The position numbers and the translations under genes were made by a program. A stretch of DNA of 64,000 bases from Terebella lapidaria. Lineage: Eukaryota > Annelida > Polychaeta > Terebellida > Terebellidae. The DNA lies in contig OX424560.1 of assembly GCA_949152475.1 (NCBI GenBank), positions 43,292,719-43,356,718 on the forward strand. The letters run 5' to 3'. The notes under the pieces were generated by a model. It was given only the letters and a program-made list of their open reading frames with translations, did no database searches and was not told the DNA's origin. The first letter of the stretch is position 1. Every line of letters begins with the position of its first letter. Positions 45,718-56,590 of the stretch are shown here, one piece after another.

Positions 45718-46448
45718 TAGGGTTTAATATATTCCCGGTTTTCCTGGAACCGGGAATAAGAAATGCTCAGAACCGGGTACCCGGGAATGGAACCGGGAAT
45801 AAACTCGTAGCTTCAAAACAATAGCACACATGAATTCGTTCGTTAGTTATCACTCCAGACACCATCTGTCAACGAGTTTTCCTTATACATCACCATGCAA
45901 CCATGCTTACAGCAATTTATAGCATGCAAATGTAAACATGGGTGAAATCAGAAATTCAAAATCCTAATTTACATTGGAGGTATGATGTAACAGGAGAGGG
46001 CTCACAAGTTCCGAACCCTCCCCCGTCTTTGTTCATATTTAATATGGACACAAATATTGTGAAGGGACAAATCGCTGGGAGGTCCCACTGTTACATTATG
46101 TCTTGTTCAGATTTAAAAAAAAAAATACTCAAGGTGTCTTTTTGCATGCACTTGACAAAAATGTCTCCGACGTTCCATGACAACGGCAAATGGAAGCATA
46201 CAGTTAGGTCAGTAAGTACTTATTATTCTTCATTTTTACCTTATTTTGGCAATACATTGTCCTGCTATACCACAGAGTGTTGTGGTACAGAAACGAAAGA
46301 TACCGTTGTTTTCTTCTGTTATTATGTAGTTTCTTTTTGGGGGGGAGAGGGCGATATATTCCCGGTTCCTGGCCACCCTATTCCCGGGAAACGGGAACTC
46401 TGATATCTTAATAATTCCCGGGAATTCCATTCCCGGGATTAAACCCTA
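45718..46448. mobile_element. Non-autonomous hAT element (731 bp)
   Basis: Ends are TAGGGTTTAATATATTCCCGG (first 20 matched) and the inverse CCCGGGATTAAACCCTA. CTAGTATA flanks both sides (45,710-45,717 and 46,449-46,456), an 8-bp duplication as expected for hAT. CCCGGGAA/TTCCCGGG motifs cluster near both ends. The 153-residue plus ORF inside has no transposase motif. Confidence 0.9.
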
Positions 46449-46456
46449 CTAGTATA

Positions 46457-46691
46457 TCCACAATTGATTCCTAAGCTGTAAATTCAATAATAAGTGAAAT
46501 ATTAGCCATTTTGTGATCTGACCTTGAAGGTCAAAGGTAAAGTTCAATATCATGAGAATATTCAGCATACACACGTATATCATTTCGTCTATGTTCACAA
46601 TTCCTAAGCTGTAAAGTCAATAATAAGCGATATATTAGCCATTTTGTTCTCTGACCTGGAAAATGAGGTTAAAGGTCATTCAAAGTCACCA
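46457..46691 (-). repeat. Family A satellite, left part of a split array
   Basis: Two units end at AAAGTCACCAA, where family B copy 3 begins. The array resumes at 57,846 with AATATTCAGCATATATC. Joining the two restores a normal unit. Confidence 0.85.
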
Positions 46692-47342
46692 AACTAGACG
46701 TCAAGGCCTAAAGGCCTTGGAGGCATTTCAGGGTGATGCTCGAAAAAAGACGAGATGCTGACTCAGCAAAAACATGATGAAGCTCCCAATGTTTTGCTCT
46801 AGGTCGCACCGTTTCTGAGGTATCGATGAAAATGAAAAAATGCCGACTCTGCAAAAAAAAATTCAGGTTATGGTCAAAGTTCATCCCCAATACCCCTTAG
46901 ATATGTTTGTCTAGGGCCACGAGCCCGAAAATAACTTCCGTTTCGCTCTACGATGTACAGTTTCCGAGATATCGACGAAAAAGAAAAATGCCGACTCGGC
47001 AAAAGAATTTCAGGTCAAGGTCAAAGTTTATCTCTAGTGCCCCTCAGATATGTTTGTCTAGGTCCGTTTCGCTCTACGATGTACAGTTTCCGAGATATCG
47101 ACGAAAAAGAAAAATGCCGACTCGGCAAAAGAATTTCAGGTCAAGGTCAAAGTTTATCTCTAGTGCCCCTCAGATATGTTTGTCTAGAGCCACAAGTCCG
47201 AAATCAAAGCCTGTTTCGCTCTATGAAGCACAGTTCCCGAGATATCGACGAAAGCAAAAAATGCCGACTCAGCGAAAAAAGTTAAGGTCAATGTCATTGG
47301 TTATCCCTAATACCCTAAGACATGTTTGTCTAGGGCGACGAG

Positions 47343-47515
47343 TGTTGAACCCACAAATGTTAAAACGCCCACAAATGTGAAAACCCACAAATGTGAAAAC
47401 AAATCACCCACAAATGTGAAAATATCATTACCCACAAATGTGAAAAAAAATCCACCCACAAATGTGAAAAAAAAATTTAACCACAAATGTGAAAACGGTT
47501 TTTGTCATTTGCCCA
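47343..47515. repeat. Left terminal inverted repeat of the 9.9-kb element
   Basis: Seven CACAAATGTG blocks are spaced by A-rich linkers of 6-16 bp (AAAACGCC, AAAACC, AAAACAAATCACC and others). The last ends in GAAAACGGTTTTTGTCATTTGCCCAC, which also occurs at the inner edge of the right repeat. Confidence 0.85.
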
Positions 47516-47872
47516 CAAATGTGAAAATCAAACACAGCATTAGGTTCCACATGAGGAATGTCTTTTATTGTTATGTCTTTTTACGGAACCTTGTTCTGAT
47601 AACCCATTGCATGGCATTGCGTCCTTCATCCGTCGTCGTCCGTCATACGTCTTACATTTTTATTTTTATCTCGAATTTATTGTCGAATCTTTTCGAAATT
47701 TGCGCTAAAATGCCTAAGAATACAGGGAAGCACTTTTCTGAAAGATTTTTTGGGCTACCAGACCTTTGGTCCGATAACCTATTGGCATCGCGTTGCGTCC
47801 GTCGTCCGTAAACAATTTTATCTTTACATTTTTGTAACGAATGTGACTTCGTTAAGTAGCAACCAGGTTAGT

Positions 47873-48035
47873 ACCGTCATAGCATGGTTAGTATACATCA
47901 CATCACATATCACACATCATATAATGAATAGTTATATTAATGTCGCCGTTGCCGGAGGCCCGAGTACACCATACATGTAACTTGGGTGCCCGGTGCCAAC
48001 AGCGTGGGCTTGTTGTTCGTCCGGCCTTGCTGATG
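47873..48035 (+). repeat. Direct repeat of about 165 bp, copy 1
   Basis: TACCGTCATAGCATGGTTAG, CATCACATCACATATCA, ATATAATGAATA, GTTGTTCGTCCGGCCTTG are found again in the same order at 49,536-49,697. It is not recognised otherwise. Confidence 0.75.
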
Positions 48036-48039
48036 GTCC

Positions 48040-49535
48040 TGACACGGAGATGGAACTCCGGACAGTCCGACAGTCTACCAGAGCCTGTACGCACAAGATC
48101 CCCGGTCATGATTTCATGCTCTTCATTCCGCTAAGAAACGTTAAACGGGGAAAATTTTGGAGTTGGAAGAATCGTACAGATAATAAAATATCATTCTTAC
48201 AAAGTACTGTGCAATGCTGACCTCGTATAACATGCCAAATTACGTCCAAAGTTGCAAATTTCCTGTTTTATGCGAAATTTAACATAGGGGTAGATTACCA
48301 ACTTTTTTCTGTTTTCAAGATAGAAGTCTGAAATTTGGTGAAAAAATACGGTTTTATGCCAAATGGAAACAAACAAAATTTCAAATTGATCCAGCCATCC
48401 TAAACGAAGTTATGGCCAAAAATCATATGAGGTTTTGTGTTGAACTTGACTTTACCCTCGAATGTACAGTCATTCAGGCAGTTCCGAGTAACTTCGTTAT
48501 ATTTACGAGAATGGACACACAGTTCATGACAACACCCGCATGTTTGCGACTCGTTCGTGAAATATCATCGGTTATCAATTGAAACTAACGAAGTGTATGT
48601 CGGTAAAACATAGAATGCTCGGAGAAATCTTTCTTTATTGTTACACCATTAAACCAGCTGTTTTAATCGAGTATTTCACTACCTAGGAGGCTTTTTGTGT
48701 TTTTTTGCATATCATTAGGGAGAAAACCTGCACACGCGTTAAATCATGAGGAACTATGTGAGCGTTGTCGGGGATGGTGGCGCTGGAAGTGTGTATATGG
48801 AGATGTTTAAAGAATGATTTGAGGCTGCACTTGCTGCAAGAACTGACGATACTCCTCATTTATCATTATCATCAATATATTCCTCCCAATCTTAATAACT
48901 CTGAAATTGGCAATACTGAGAACTTCATATGTCTTTTGCAGAGAAGTTCACCAAGTGAACACAGTATCTCTTTAACATGAATTCATTTAATCAATTGAGC
49001 ATTGAAACTGGTGCAAGATTCGCATTTAAAAATGAAATAACCCAACTTCAACAAAATATTTACTCATGCACATACGCGTAAAGTCCTCACGCACATCGCC
49101 TAAAATATAGCAAATAAACAAATGATACATTGAACCTAAATTTGTGCCACCTGCGACCGATGTGAAACATTTTGAAGACAGGCACATGTGAAACCCATAC
49201 TATCACTATCATAGAGCTCGCATTTTAACTACATTCCTGCCGATACATAACAATTTCAACCGCAAACCCGAGGAGAGTGGCTGTCGAAGTAATATTGACA
49301 GATATTTTGCAGCCAAAGGTATCGCTACACTGGCTTATTCGCTAACAACCATGAATATGTGTAATGTTCCGTGCAGACCCCAATACGACATTTCAAAACG
49401 GTAAAAATAGCGAAATTGTATGTATTTCCATCTCACGGTCACTCTGAGGCTGCCATTTCCTCTCGAATAGCGCGTAAAACTCACCATTTTACGTGGCACT
49501 CCGTGAATAACGCGTAACGCTTAGCCATCGTGAGG
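48040..49535. other. Unassigned stretch inside the element
   Basis: A dispersed repeat (GTTATGGCCAAAAATCATATG and neighbours, 48,285-48,440) matches 30,185-30,345. Apart from this nothing is recognised; the small ORFs have no motifs. Confidence 0.5.
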
Positions 49536-50405
49536 TTATTACCGTCAAGGCATGGTTAGTAGACAAACATCACATCACATATCATATAATGAATAATAAT
49601 AGTAATGTTGCCGTTACGTGAGGCCCGAGAACCATGGGAGGGGTCCCCGGAACCACAACGCTTGGGCGTGTTGTTCGTCCGGCCTTGTTGATCCTTGGGC
49701 ATCCTGAGCCCATTTCCTTGAAAAATAATTCTACTTCCGGTTTGGTGTCATTTGACACCACAGGTGTAATCAAACCACACCTAGTATATTGCCAATTAGC
49801 CCTACGGGTTCGAAAATAATGTCCTTTTTGCTCTACGATCAATATTTACTGAGATATGGAGGTTTTTATGGAAAAGTGGGTGATAATAGGGGAAAGTATC
49901 AATTTTTGGCCTTCAAACACACCAAAACGGCCTAATAACTGATCCTTGGGCATCCTGAGCCCATTTCCTTGAAAAATAATTCTACTTCCGGTTTGGTGTA
50001 ATTTGACACCACAGGTGTGATTTGGTACCAAACCACGCCTAGTATATTGCCAATTAGCCCTATGGGTTCGAAAATAATGTCATTTTTGCTCTACGATCAA
50101 TCTTTACTGAGATATGAAGGTTTTTATGGAAAAGTGGGTGATAATAGGGGAAAGTGTAAATTTTTGGCCTTCAAACACACCAAAACGGCCTAATAACTGA
50201 TCCTTGGGCATCCTGCGCCCATTTCCTTAAAAAATATTTCTACTTCTGGTTTGGTGTAATTTGACATCACAGGTGTAATCTTATACTAAACCACACCAGT
50301 ATATGGCCAATTTGTCATACGGGTCCGAAAATAACGTCCTTTTTGCTCTACGATCAATATTTATTGAGATATGAAGGTTTTTATGGAAAAATGGTGATAA
50401 TAGGG
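49536..50405 (+). repeat. 240-bp tandem repeat, 3 units, distant family B relative
   Basis: After the second 165-bp direct repeat (to 49,697), units begin GATCCTTGGGCATCCTGAGC and contain CCGGTTTGGTGT, GACACCACAGGTGT, GGGTTCGAAAATAATGTCCTTTTTGCTCTACGATC (read in parts) and GAGATATGGAGGTTTTTATGG. The CGAAAATAA(C/T)GTCC, GCTCTACGA and GAGATAT blocks are those of family B monomers, showing common origin. Confidence 0.8.
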
Positions 50406-50507
50406 GAAAGTATTAATTCTGCAATAGGTTTTCAGAACAAAGGTCGGTAACCTAAAAACATTCCTCATGTTGAAGCTAATGTTGTGTCAGATTTTCACAT
50501 TTGTATA

Positions 50508-51356
50508 ATATTCCGAATATTCGCCACCCTTCCCAGGTATATTAGGAGTGGATAAAGTTGAAGATGACCTGGAAGGAAGGTGGCTTAGCGACCTTTGATA
50601 TCGTTAATAACTGTATTATCAGCTTTTTAGGGTCTTCACATGCTCTAAACACGTTTTATGACGTAACCTTTACTTGCGCTTGAGGTACAGACCAGAGGTC
50701 AAACGTTGCCACGTGATTCCTTTTTCTGATTTAGCTTGCATAAATAACTCCTGAGACTATTTCCATAAGGAAATTAAATGTCATTTCCACACCGAAATTG
50801 CTCCCCTTCCAGTTATGGATTGAGAGGTCGTTTTAGGCACATACGATCGACTAAAACAGAATTTTATATATGTGATGTTGTACTGAAGATAACACCAGAC
50901 ATTTGGCTGATATGTGGTTTCTCAAACCACAGATAGAAAATATACTGCCGACCTAATTCCTAAGGAGATCAATCTTTCCTCAGTTAAGCTCATCCTCCTA
51001 TCCCCGACACAAGGTTATTCAAACTCCTCAATGAACAGGTAATACTCGAGAGAAACGATATTCATTGGTTTGATCTCGGTAGTAAATATCCATACTTGTA
51101 TAGTGTCGGTCCAACAATACCGAATGTTTTCCTTCTGTGAAATGAGTGACCAATACGCGGTATTTATAACATTGGCCATCTGAAATCATAAGGGGCTAAA
51201 TTGAAAAGTAGCCTATCTCAAAATAACGTGACCTTTTCCTCGCACACATACCGGTACCCTAATTCCGCATGACATCCTGTAAATTGCCAAACATAATGTT
51301 ACATGTTATTTTTTATTTTTAAATTTGTTTATCTACTTATTTTATTATTATTAAGA
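50508..51356. other. Unassigned stretch 3' of the recombinase gene
   Basis: No gene or repeat is recognised. On the minus strand this is the 3' side of the recombinase; an AATAAA-like signal (TTTATT on plus near 51,338) could serve polyadenylation. Confidence 0.4.
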
Positions 51357-52682
51357 TCAATTGTTCTTACGGCCTCCCTGTGCTGAGCTCTCGCATTCTA
51401 GTCTCTTTTCTATGGCCTCTCCAGCTATGCCTGCCAATCTTTCCTGCTGCCTCATCTTAGAGGACTTGGTGTATTTTTTCACCATCTCGTCCGATCGCCA
51501 GCCTACATACTGTTTTATGTCCTGTTGTGACATGCCGTTATCCAAGAGGTTTGCCGCGCAGGCCGCCCTAGCGCCATGTATTGTCTCTCCGTCATCCATT
51601 CCTAACTCCCGGAGGTGTTTGTGTAGTCTAGCATTCATCATGTCCGCAGTAACCGGCCTATTTAAAATTTCATCTTTCCCCACTGCCTTGGGGCGAAAGA
51701 AGTAACCCCCTTTCAATAGTATCCCTAGCTGAGTTGCCTTATCAATGTAGCTCTGTATAGCCCTGGTTGGGCACGCCTCCGTGTTGCCTGATGGCATCAG
51801 CACTACCTGTTTTGGGGGGCCCCTGGTGATAGTTTTTCCCACTGTCAGGGATATTGTGACCTTTCCTCCCCCCTGGTGAATCTGCTCTGTTTGCACTGCC
51901 CCTAAATCACTGCCCCTATCACCCGTGTGACATAACACAAGAAAGTATGTTTTATCCCTGATGAGTAAGTACTGTTCCACATCACTCAGGGACTGTCGGC
52001 GCGCTGTCCTATAGTCTATTGCGCGGGCGATTTTGATGACCTTGTCTATATGAAGGGGTGTAGCCGAAGTTACTGGGACCATCGCGCGCGCCTGCTCGTG
52101 CTTCACAGCCCTGACATAATCCTTTACGGCCTGATTGTCCACGGGGTTCCCCGTTCTGTGAAATGTGGTCCAGGGACCGGTTCGACCAATGTCCCTCATG
52201 ATAGCCCTGATTTTCCCACACATTGCATCTACTGAGCCTGCCGCCAGCCTGACAGGGCAACCACAATCTGTGATATTCTTTGATCCCTTTTTGTCACAAG
52301 ATAACACGTGAACCTGTGTCTTTCCCCCTTTGTCCTTCCAAACTAGAAACCGTTTCACATCATATGGGGTGGCGTCTTGCAATGTGGTGCCTTTCCCACA
52401 CTGCGCGAGAAATGTGTCCATTTCCTCGGCTAAGCTTTGCTTTTGGGTACTGTATCTAGTGCCTTTTTGTATGTCGTCTAATTGCTTTATTCTTGTTTGA
52501 ATTTTGTTTTCGTCTATATCCAGAGTCTTCGCTACTGCCTTGTCCCCTGTAACATGCGCTGCTTGGTTCTGTTGGCCCCCGCACTGCTGACAGAAGCACG
52601 CCCCTTGGTCGTTTTGATAACCGCACTGGCCACATGCTTTAGCCCGCACCACGTACAACTTGACACCCTGCGGTTGGGACTC
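51357..52682 (-). CDS. Tyrosine recombinase with zinc ribbon and ALOG-like domain, exon 2
   Basis: A 441-residue open exon follows the acceptor TTTTATCCAG|GAG at 52,683. Numbering from its first codon: a zinc ribbon with C17, C20, C29, C31 and C34; an ALOG-like DNA-binding domain at about 78-202 with GKTQVHVLSC, C140-x-C142, PVRLAAGSVDAMCGKIRA and NPVDNQAVKDYVRAVKHEQA; and a tyrosine-recombinase domain at about 208-420. Catalytic residues read as R256 (HTGDRGSDLG), H369 and R372 (IHGARAAC), W395 (YVGWRSDEM) and the nucleophile Y404 (VKKYTKSS). Such enzymes cut and rejoin DNA through a covalent 3'-phosphotyrosine. The H-x3-C...C-x-C ribbon insertion is as in plant ALOG proteins, a family reported to descend from DIRS1-type recombinases. 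No reverse transcriptase lies nearby. The gene looks whole. Confidence 0.85.
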   Translation of the reverse strand, partial: ESQPQGVKLYVVRAKACGQCGYQNDQGACFCQQCGGQQNQAAHVTGDKAVAKTLDIDENKIQTRIKQLDDIQKGTRYSTQKQSLAEEMDTFLAQCGKGTTLQDATPYDVKRFLVWKDKGGKTQVHVLSCDKKGSKNITDCGCPVRLAAGSVDAMCGKIRAIMRDIGRTGPWTTFHRTGNPVDNQAVKDYVRAVKHEQARAMVPVTSATPLHIDKVIKIARAIDYRTARRQSLSDVEQYLLIRDKTYFLVLCHTGDRGSDLGAVQTEQIHQGGGKVTISLTVGKTITRGPPKQVVLMPSGNTEACPTRAIQSYIDKATQLGILLKGGYFFRPKAVGKDEILNRPVTADMMNARLHKHLRELGMDDGETIHGARAACAANLLDNGMSQQDIKQYVGWRSDEMVKKYTKSSKMRQQERLAGIAGEAIEKRLECESSAQGGRKNN

Positions 52683-52717
52683 CTGGATAAAATATTCAAT
52701 ATATATATATTTTTTTT

Positions 52718-52751
<34 letters not shown>

Positions 52752-53152
52752 CGTCATTAGTCGGTTTATGCCCTACATGCTTCGATCATTTGCCTATCGT
52801 TCATACTGTTCTCTCAATGTGGTGCCTTTCCCACACTGCGCGAGAAATGTGTCCATTTCCTCGGCTAAGCTTTGCTTTTGGGTACTGTATCTAGTGCCTT
52901 TTTGTATGTCGTCTAATTGCTTTATTCTTGTTTGAATTTTGTTTTCGTCTATATCCAGAGTCTTCGCTACTGCCTTGTCCCCTGTAACATGCGCTGCTTG
53001 GTTCTGTTGGCCCCCGCACTGCTGACAGAAGCACGCCCCTTGGTCGTTTTGATAACCGCACTGGCCACATGCTTTAGCCCGCACCACGTACAACTTGACA
53101 CCCTGCGGTTGGGACTCCTGGATAAAATATTCAATATATATATTTTTTTTTT

Positions 53153-53189
<37 letters not shown>

Positions 53190-53252
53190 CGTCATTAGTC
53201 GGTTTATGCCCTACATGCTTCGATCATTTGCCTATCGTTCATACTGTTCTCT
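52380..53252 (-). repeat. 435-bp tandem duplication of the exon 2 start
   Basis: Positions 52,380-52,814 and 52,815-53,252 are near identical, differing mainly in the length of an oligo-T run. The copied unit holds the intron end with its poly-T, the splice acceptor and about the first hundred codons of exon 2 including the zinc ribbon. The acceptor is thus present at 52,683 and 53,118. Near identity implies a very recent event or an assembly error at the poly-T. Confidence 0.9.
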
Positions 53253-53254
53253 CA

Positions 53255-53348
53255 TGGCATTTGGCTAGATTTACGGTAATTGAGGCACTGTACCTATATG
53301 CCTCATCCGAGTATTATTTGTTTTGTTTTTGTTGTTTGTTTCCGCCTT

Positions 53349-53382
<34 letters not shown>

Positions 53383-53732
53383 TCGTGCTCATTGGTCTGC
53401 CCATTTAGGTCTAAATTCCCAAACATTGTTTGGTTTGTGCTTGTTTGGTTTTCTTTCTCTTTTTTGTTGTTGTTGTTGTTGTTGTTTCAATTCCCTCGTG
53501 TTATTTGTTAATAGTAGGCCCTATGCTGAAATACTTGTATTGTTTTATTTTTAGTTTTAATTCATCAATGTCCCTTTCCCAGAATTATCCGGCTATATGG
53601 TTACTGTATTTTGAAACATGCTCGCATTTCTCTGTGCACGTAACCCTAACTGTAAAACATGTTTTAGATGACATGGTCTTCACTAATCCTACTGTAGCCA
53701 GTGACCTATTACCGGTAATCGCGTAGGCCTAC
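53255..53732 (-). other. Intron of the recombinase gene
   Basis: Between the donor CCTAAG|GTAGGC at 53,732 and the nearer copy of the acceptor. It contains a poly-T run of about 30 (53,350-53,380) and (TTG)n. The ORFs on the plus strand across poly-T (108 and 62 residues) are fortuitous. Confidence 0.6.
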
Positions 53733-54050
53733 CTTAGGTTTCACCGTCGTTTTTTCTGCCTCCTGACGCGCCCTCTTCACTGGTGGCTCGACCCTCGTCT
53801 CCTCCTGCTGGTCGCCCGACAGTTTTCCGGCGTGGCTTGCCAATACTACCAGCTCTTCCCTTGACCCTTTTAAGCCCATTAGAGAGATACACTCCTCGGC
53901 ATCGACACCCCAAGTATTAAGTTGCTTTTTCAGCTCGGGCTCCGACCATGTCTGGAGTGGCTGCATCTCATGCACGCTGAATAGGTTGTCTTCCGGCACA
54001 TCCGGTTCTTCCCTGAATGCTTTCATTAACTTTAGCAAATCACACTTCAT
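53733..54050 (-). CDS. Tyrosine recombinase gene, exon 1 (SAP-like segment)
   Basis: The ATG at 54,050 (AACAAAATGAAGTGT) opens 106 codons ending CCTAAG|GTAGGC, a good donor in phase 0, which fits the phase 0 acceptor of exon 2. The peptide begins MKCDLLKLMKAFREEPDVP. Residues about 36-75 (SEPELKKQLNTWGVDAEECI then LKGSREELVVLASHAG) resemble a SAP-type DNA-binding helix-turn-helix pair. A basic PPVKRARQE near residue 90 could be a nuclear localisation signal. Assignment to the recombinase gene rests on strand, phase and splice signals; an independent small gene is possible. Confidence 0.6.
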
Positions 54051-54426
54051 TTTGTTTTTGTTTGTGGCAACTTTTCCGTACTGTGTGCCAAAAGTCTACT
54101 GCCTGGATCTTGCGCGATCTGTCAGTCTTAAAGTGTGTTCTGGCGCGGCGGTGCTAGGCCTCCATCCACACCCACCAATCATGTGCCAAGGATATATCCC
54201 AATCGCCTCTCACTGCCTAGCCTATGCCGGCCCCTTAGGCTGTTACTGCTCTGTTTACTGCCTTGGCTACCATATCGCCCCTCCCTGGCACCCGGTTTCT
54301 ACACTGACAAGGCTTATCTATATACCTGCACATGCATTGTGTAGGCCAGGGGTTGGTTTCCCCTTCATTTTCGCACAGATTTGACTAAGCATTGTGAATT
54401 AATAGCACACCCTCTGAGCTTATGGG

Positions 54427-54553
54427 TCATAAACGACCATCTGGATTCTGGATAAACGGGTCACCGTAGGTCATCTTTTGATGCACTCTCAGACTTGCCG
54501 GACCGTTCTTGTCAGTGATGAAAGGCCCCTTGTTGTGATTTGGTTGTAAATAC
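54427..54553 (-). CDS. Possible terminal exon of an unknown gene
   Basis: After ATAAAAACAG|G on the minus strand an open frame reads YLQPNHNKGPFITDKNGPAS, then LRVHQKMTYGDPFIQNPDGR, L and stop. It has no ATG and is not periodic. A start-like exon with the consensus donor GG|GTAAGTAGAG lies upstream on the same strand (MSRQYRDIIRRIFTNGVHTMG, 56,687-56,626), but their connection is only a guess. I do not recognise either peptide. Confidence 0.25.
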
Positions 54554-54559
54554 CTGTTT

Positions 54560-55960
54560 TTATTCTCAACTGTCTTCCTTTCCACACTACATGTGGCCTA
54601 GCTGCTGATTGCCCATTCCACTATCTTTTCGTTGATCGTTGGTATAATGTGAACTCTAATTGGCGTCGTATTTTCATTCCTGTCCTTCTCTTTTCAATTT
54701 TTTTTTTTTTTTTTTTTTTCATCCCTCTCGAAGCTGGATGTATAGTGGTATTGTATTTTCTAGACCAGCTGTGATCCCAGAATCATCTGTTACAAATTAT
54801 GAACCCTTTCACTGCGTCACTTATTCTTTATTCATTCATGGTGTTTTCTTCCCCCTTTGCCCCACTCCGTACATTAGAGAGTCAGACGCCCTTTCCAAGT
54901 AATCGGGAATGTACGAGATTCATTGCGACTATATTCAATTCTCTTGCTATTTACCTGTTATTTATTGTTATTGTGCACGACAATAGCCGTCCCCTCAAGA
55001 TAATCACTAATGTTCCGTTGTACATGGTCATAACGGCTAGCAATTTTGACACTTTTACTTCGTGTATCAGTGCATTGTCATTATCGGTTGACTCGTGCGT
55101 CTATTATTATTGCTGCGTTTTTTTATTTATTTTATCTAACCGTTTTAACTCTTTTGCACATTAGAACACTGTCGTTCCCTAAAGTTATGTGACCACGCAT
55201 ATGGGAAAAGAGAACGTCACCACAAATAAGGAGTACCGGTAGTCAAATTGGTTGCTTTTCTTCCGACTACCTGCATCGATTCGCTCATGCCCATATCAGC
55301 ACCTCAATATAACAATTGTACAAGCAACGTACAGTGGAGATAATTATTTACAGCGGAAATATGTTGGAATGGGAAAGTTGTGTGATTAATAATGAATGAT
55401 GAATTTAATGGATGAAATTGTTGACTCTTCTCCATATAATATGTTGCTCGTGATTCTCACTGAGATGAACATATCTATAGATCCACGGTTTTAATGTTGC
55501 CCAATGTTTTGAATCAAACCGATAATTCATGGCGTCTATTTTTTTGTAACAGCCATATTTCTCATCACCCTTATATCGGACAACTATAAAAGTTCTGCCA
55601 ACATCAGAGGTTTATCTGAATATTTTTGCTGCGCTGCTGCATGCGTATGTATTACGGTACACCATCCAAAATATCGCAAAGCTCTCAGGGTATTTGCGTT
55701 TATTCACCAGATTAAATGAAAACTTATTCGAAACAATCATGAATATTATTTTTGAACCTGCTGTGATCCTTTTGCTGAGATTACTATATTTAAAACAAAT
55801 GATAGCAAGGCCGGGGCCGCCCATGCCTACCGTCCGTGGGTCTGTTTTTACCCAAACTTAGGAGACCAGCGCGATGCGTTGGTCAATAAGAACTAACTTC
55901 TAGACACAACTGGGAGGGGGAAGATGGAGGCAGACAAGTAATTTTTCACTTTTTATTTAG
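54560..55960. other. Unassigned AT-rich stretch
   Basis: A poly-T run lies at 54,698-54,719. The 121-residue plus ORF (54,799-55,164) and the 70-residue minus ORF (55,612-55,824) have no recognised motif. Nothing else is supported. Confidence 0.45.
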
Positions 55961-56081
55961 TTTTGTTTGTTTGTTTGCTTGTGCTTCACTGTCTCTGTCT
56001 CTCTCTCTGTCTCTGTCTCTCTCTCTCTCTCTTCTTTCTCTTCTTATCTTTTCACTTTGGCTTTTTCACTCTTTCTCTCTA

Positions 56082-56121
<40 letters not shown>

Positions 56122-56590
56122 CATTGTATTATCTTTTCTCTTTTGTTCACTTTCATTTATTTCTTTGCTTTCTTTCTTTTTCCTCTTTCTTTTCTTTTCT
56201 TTTCTCTTCTCTTTTCTCTTTCGTTCACATTTACTCCTTTGCTTTCCCTTTTTTTTTTTTTTTTTCACTTTTTTCTTCTCTTTGTCTCTCTCGTTTTTCA
56301 CTGCTTTTCTTTTTTACTTTCTTTTAACTTTTTCACTTTCAACTTTTCTTTTTTTCTTTCTTTCCTTTTTCACTTTCATTTTCTCTTTCGTTCACATTTA
56401 TTTCTTTGCTTTATTATTATTATTATTTTTTTTTTTTTTTTCTTTTATTTATTCATTTTATTTTATTTTTTTATTTTTTTTTTTCACTCTTTCAACTTTT
56501 TTTTTTTTTTTTTTTTTTTTTTATTACTCTTTTACACTCGCCTTTACTCTCCATTTCTTAATTTTCAATCTTTCGCTCTTCGTTAATTTT
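55960..56590. repeat. Long polypyrimidine tract
   Basis: About 630 bp composed almost only of T and C on the plus strand, including (TCTCTG)n/(TC)n, several poly-T runs of 15-40 and CTTTTC units. The ORFs of 118-209 residues in three plus frames are low-complexity Phe/Leu/Ser readings. The purine strand could support triplex (H-DNA) formation. Confidence 0.9.

Larger units (their letters stand above)
47517..50507. repeat. Inner inverted pair enclosing family A-like and B-like satellite
   Basis: Positions 47,517-47,612 (AACACAGCATTAGGTTCCAC, ATGAGGAATGT, ACCTTGTTCTGATAACCCAT) recur inverted at 50,427-50,507. Between them are a second family A-like start at 47,757 (CCTTTGGTCCGATAACC), the direct repeats and the 240-bp array. 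This may be a separate older element that shares the CACAAATGTG end. Confidence 0.55.

Noticed and set aside
45942-46403. 153-residue ORF as a hAT transposase remnant
   Set aside because: No hAT dimerisation or DDE motif is visible and the frame starts at GTG; the element looks non-autonomous.
47326-47811. 161-residue ORF with repeated THKCENK or PTNVKI
   Set aside because: It translates the CACAAATGTG terminal repeat and adjoining element DNA.
52683-52757. N-terminal lysine-rich start of the recombinase at 52,757
   Set aside because: The Lys run is the intron's poly-T/poly-A tract; a proper acceptor lies after it and the protein-like sequence begins only there.
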